From Bacteroidota bacterium (GTDB taxonomy: Bacteria > Bacteroidota > Bacteroidia > Chitinophagales > Saprospiraceae), in contig QQUB01000825.1 in the NCBI GenBank assembly GCA_008501835.1, positions 1 to 5,336 on the forward strand: DNA of 5,336 bases. The letters are read 5' to 3'. Made by a program: the position numbers and the translations under genes. A model generated the notes under the pieces. The model ran no database searches. It worked only from the letters and a program-made list of their open reading frames with translations, and was not told where the DNA came from. Shown here one piece after another: positions 5,163-5,336 of this stretch; position 1 is the stretch's first letter; every line of letters starts with the position of its first letter.

Positions 5163-5336
5163 ACCTCGTCGGGACCGGCAGGCTCATGCTCAAAATCGTC
5201 TGCCGGTTCGTCTTCCACCTCAGGTTCAAAAACAGGTTTCCTGATATCAAACATAACCAGCGTTGCCGCCACCCCACCCAAAACCGGGGCAATTATGGAA
5301 CCTGCAATCGGTATCAACAATAGAATATACGCCACA
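5159..5336 (-). CDS. Membrane protein C-terminus, possibly aquaporin/glycerol-facilitator family (cut by window edge)
   Basis: On the - strand an open frame enters from the window edge and ends with TAA at 5161-5159, giving the last 58 residues. A hydrophobic segment (residues 3-28 of the fragment, with IPIAGSIIAPVLGGVAATLV) is followed by RKP and a strongly acidic tail ending EHEPAGPDEV. The segment looks like a final transmembrane helix with the basic residues next to it, so the acidic tail probably faces the cytoplasm. The pattern Y-hydrophobic-IPIxGxIIxxxLGG recalls the sixth helix of MIP channels (aquaporins and GlpF), but this is a short match and other transporters remain possible. The gene is convergent with leuB, sharing a TTTAAA that supplies TAA to both strands, a 4-base overlap. 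Confidence 0.7.
   Translation of the reverse strand, partial: VAYILLLIPIAGSIIAPVLGGVAATLVMFDIRKPVFEPEVEDEPADDFEHEPAGPDEV
5172..5209. terminator. GC-rich hairpin just past the leuB stop, inside the convergent gene
   Basis: ACCGGCAG (5174-5181) and CTGCCGGT (5200-5207) are exact reverse complements. In a + strand transcript, G-U and G-C pairs extend the stem to 5172-5183 with 5198-5209, leaving a 14-base loop. It begins 10 bases after the leuB TAA, where a terminator is expected. No T-run follows on the + strand, so it is not a classic intrinsic terminator. On the - strand it encodes part of the acidic tail (EPADDFEHEPAG), and the repeated codons for Pro-Ala may explain the symmetry. Confidence 0.4.

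Overview
The window looks like chromosomal DNA of a member of the Bacteroidota. Three things point there: the left-edge protein resembles a lineage-restricted family that I know only from that phylum, the genes lack Shine-Dalgarno boxes and start after A/T-rich leaders, and a TAnnTTTG-type promoter box precedes leuA. The class is not resolved; a Chitinophagia or Saprospiria relative is a guess.

The core is a complete leucine-specific branch on the + strand in the order leuA (417-1580), leuC (1671-3056), leuD (3321-3911), leuB (4110-5162). LeuA condenses acetyl-CoA with 2-ketoisovalerate, the LeuCD heterodimer isomerises 2-isopropylmalate to 3-isopropylmalate, and LeuB oxidises that to 2-ketoisocaproate. 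A transaminase, not in this window, would finish leucine. All four genes are intact with their key active-site residues. LeuA is a short form that ends before the usual C-terminal leucine-binding regulatory domain.

The cluster is flanked by two genes cut by the window edges, both on the - strand. On the left is the N-terminus of a conserved protein of unknown function (1-217), divergent from leuA. On the right is the C-terminus of a membrane protein (5159-5336), possibly an aquaporin/glycerol-facilitator relative, which converges on leuB and overlaps its stop codon by 4 bases.

The most interesting non-coding part is the 199-base region between the divergent genes. It holds a TAnnTTTG box lying in a perfect dyad, then an 18-codon ORF (349-405) with five leucine codons. 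A small hairpin followed by four T's overlaps the 3' part of that ORF, and the leuA start lies 11 bases beyond its stop. This has the layout of a leucine leader-peptide control region. It is a prediction from sequence only.

The gaps between the leu genes are unusually wide for an operon (90, 264 and 198 bases). Each carries its own short imperfect repeat array: an inverted CTGGTTAC-type repeat before leuC, two arrays with 17-base period before leuD, and two arrays with about 10/20-base period before leuB. No RNA gene, insertion sequence, CRISPR array or defence system is visible.
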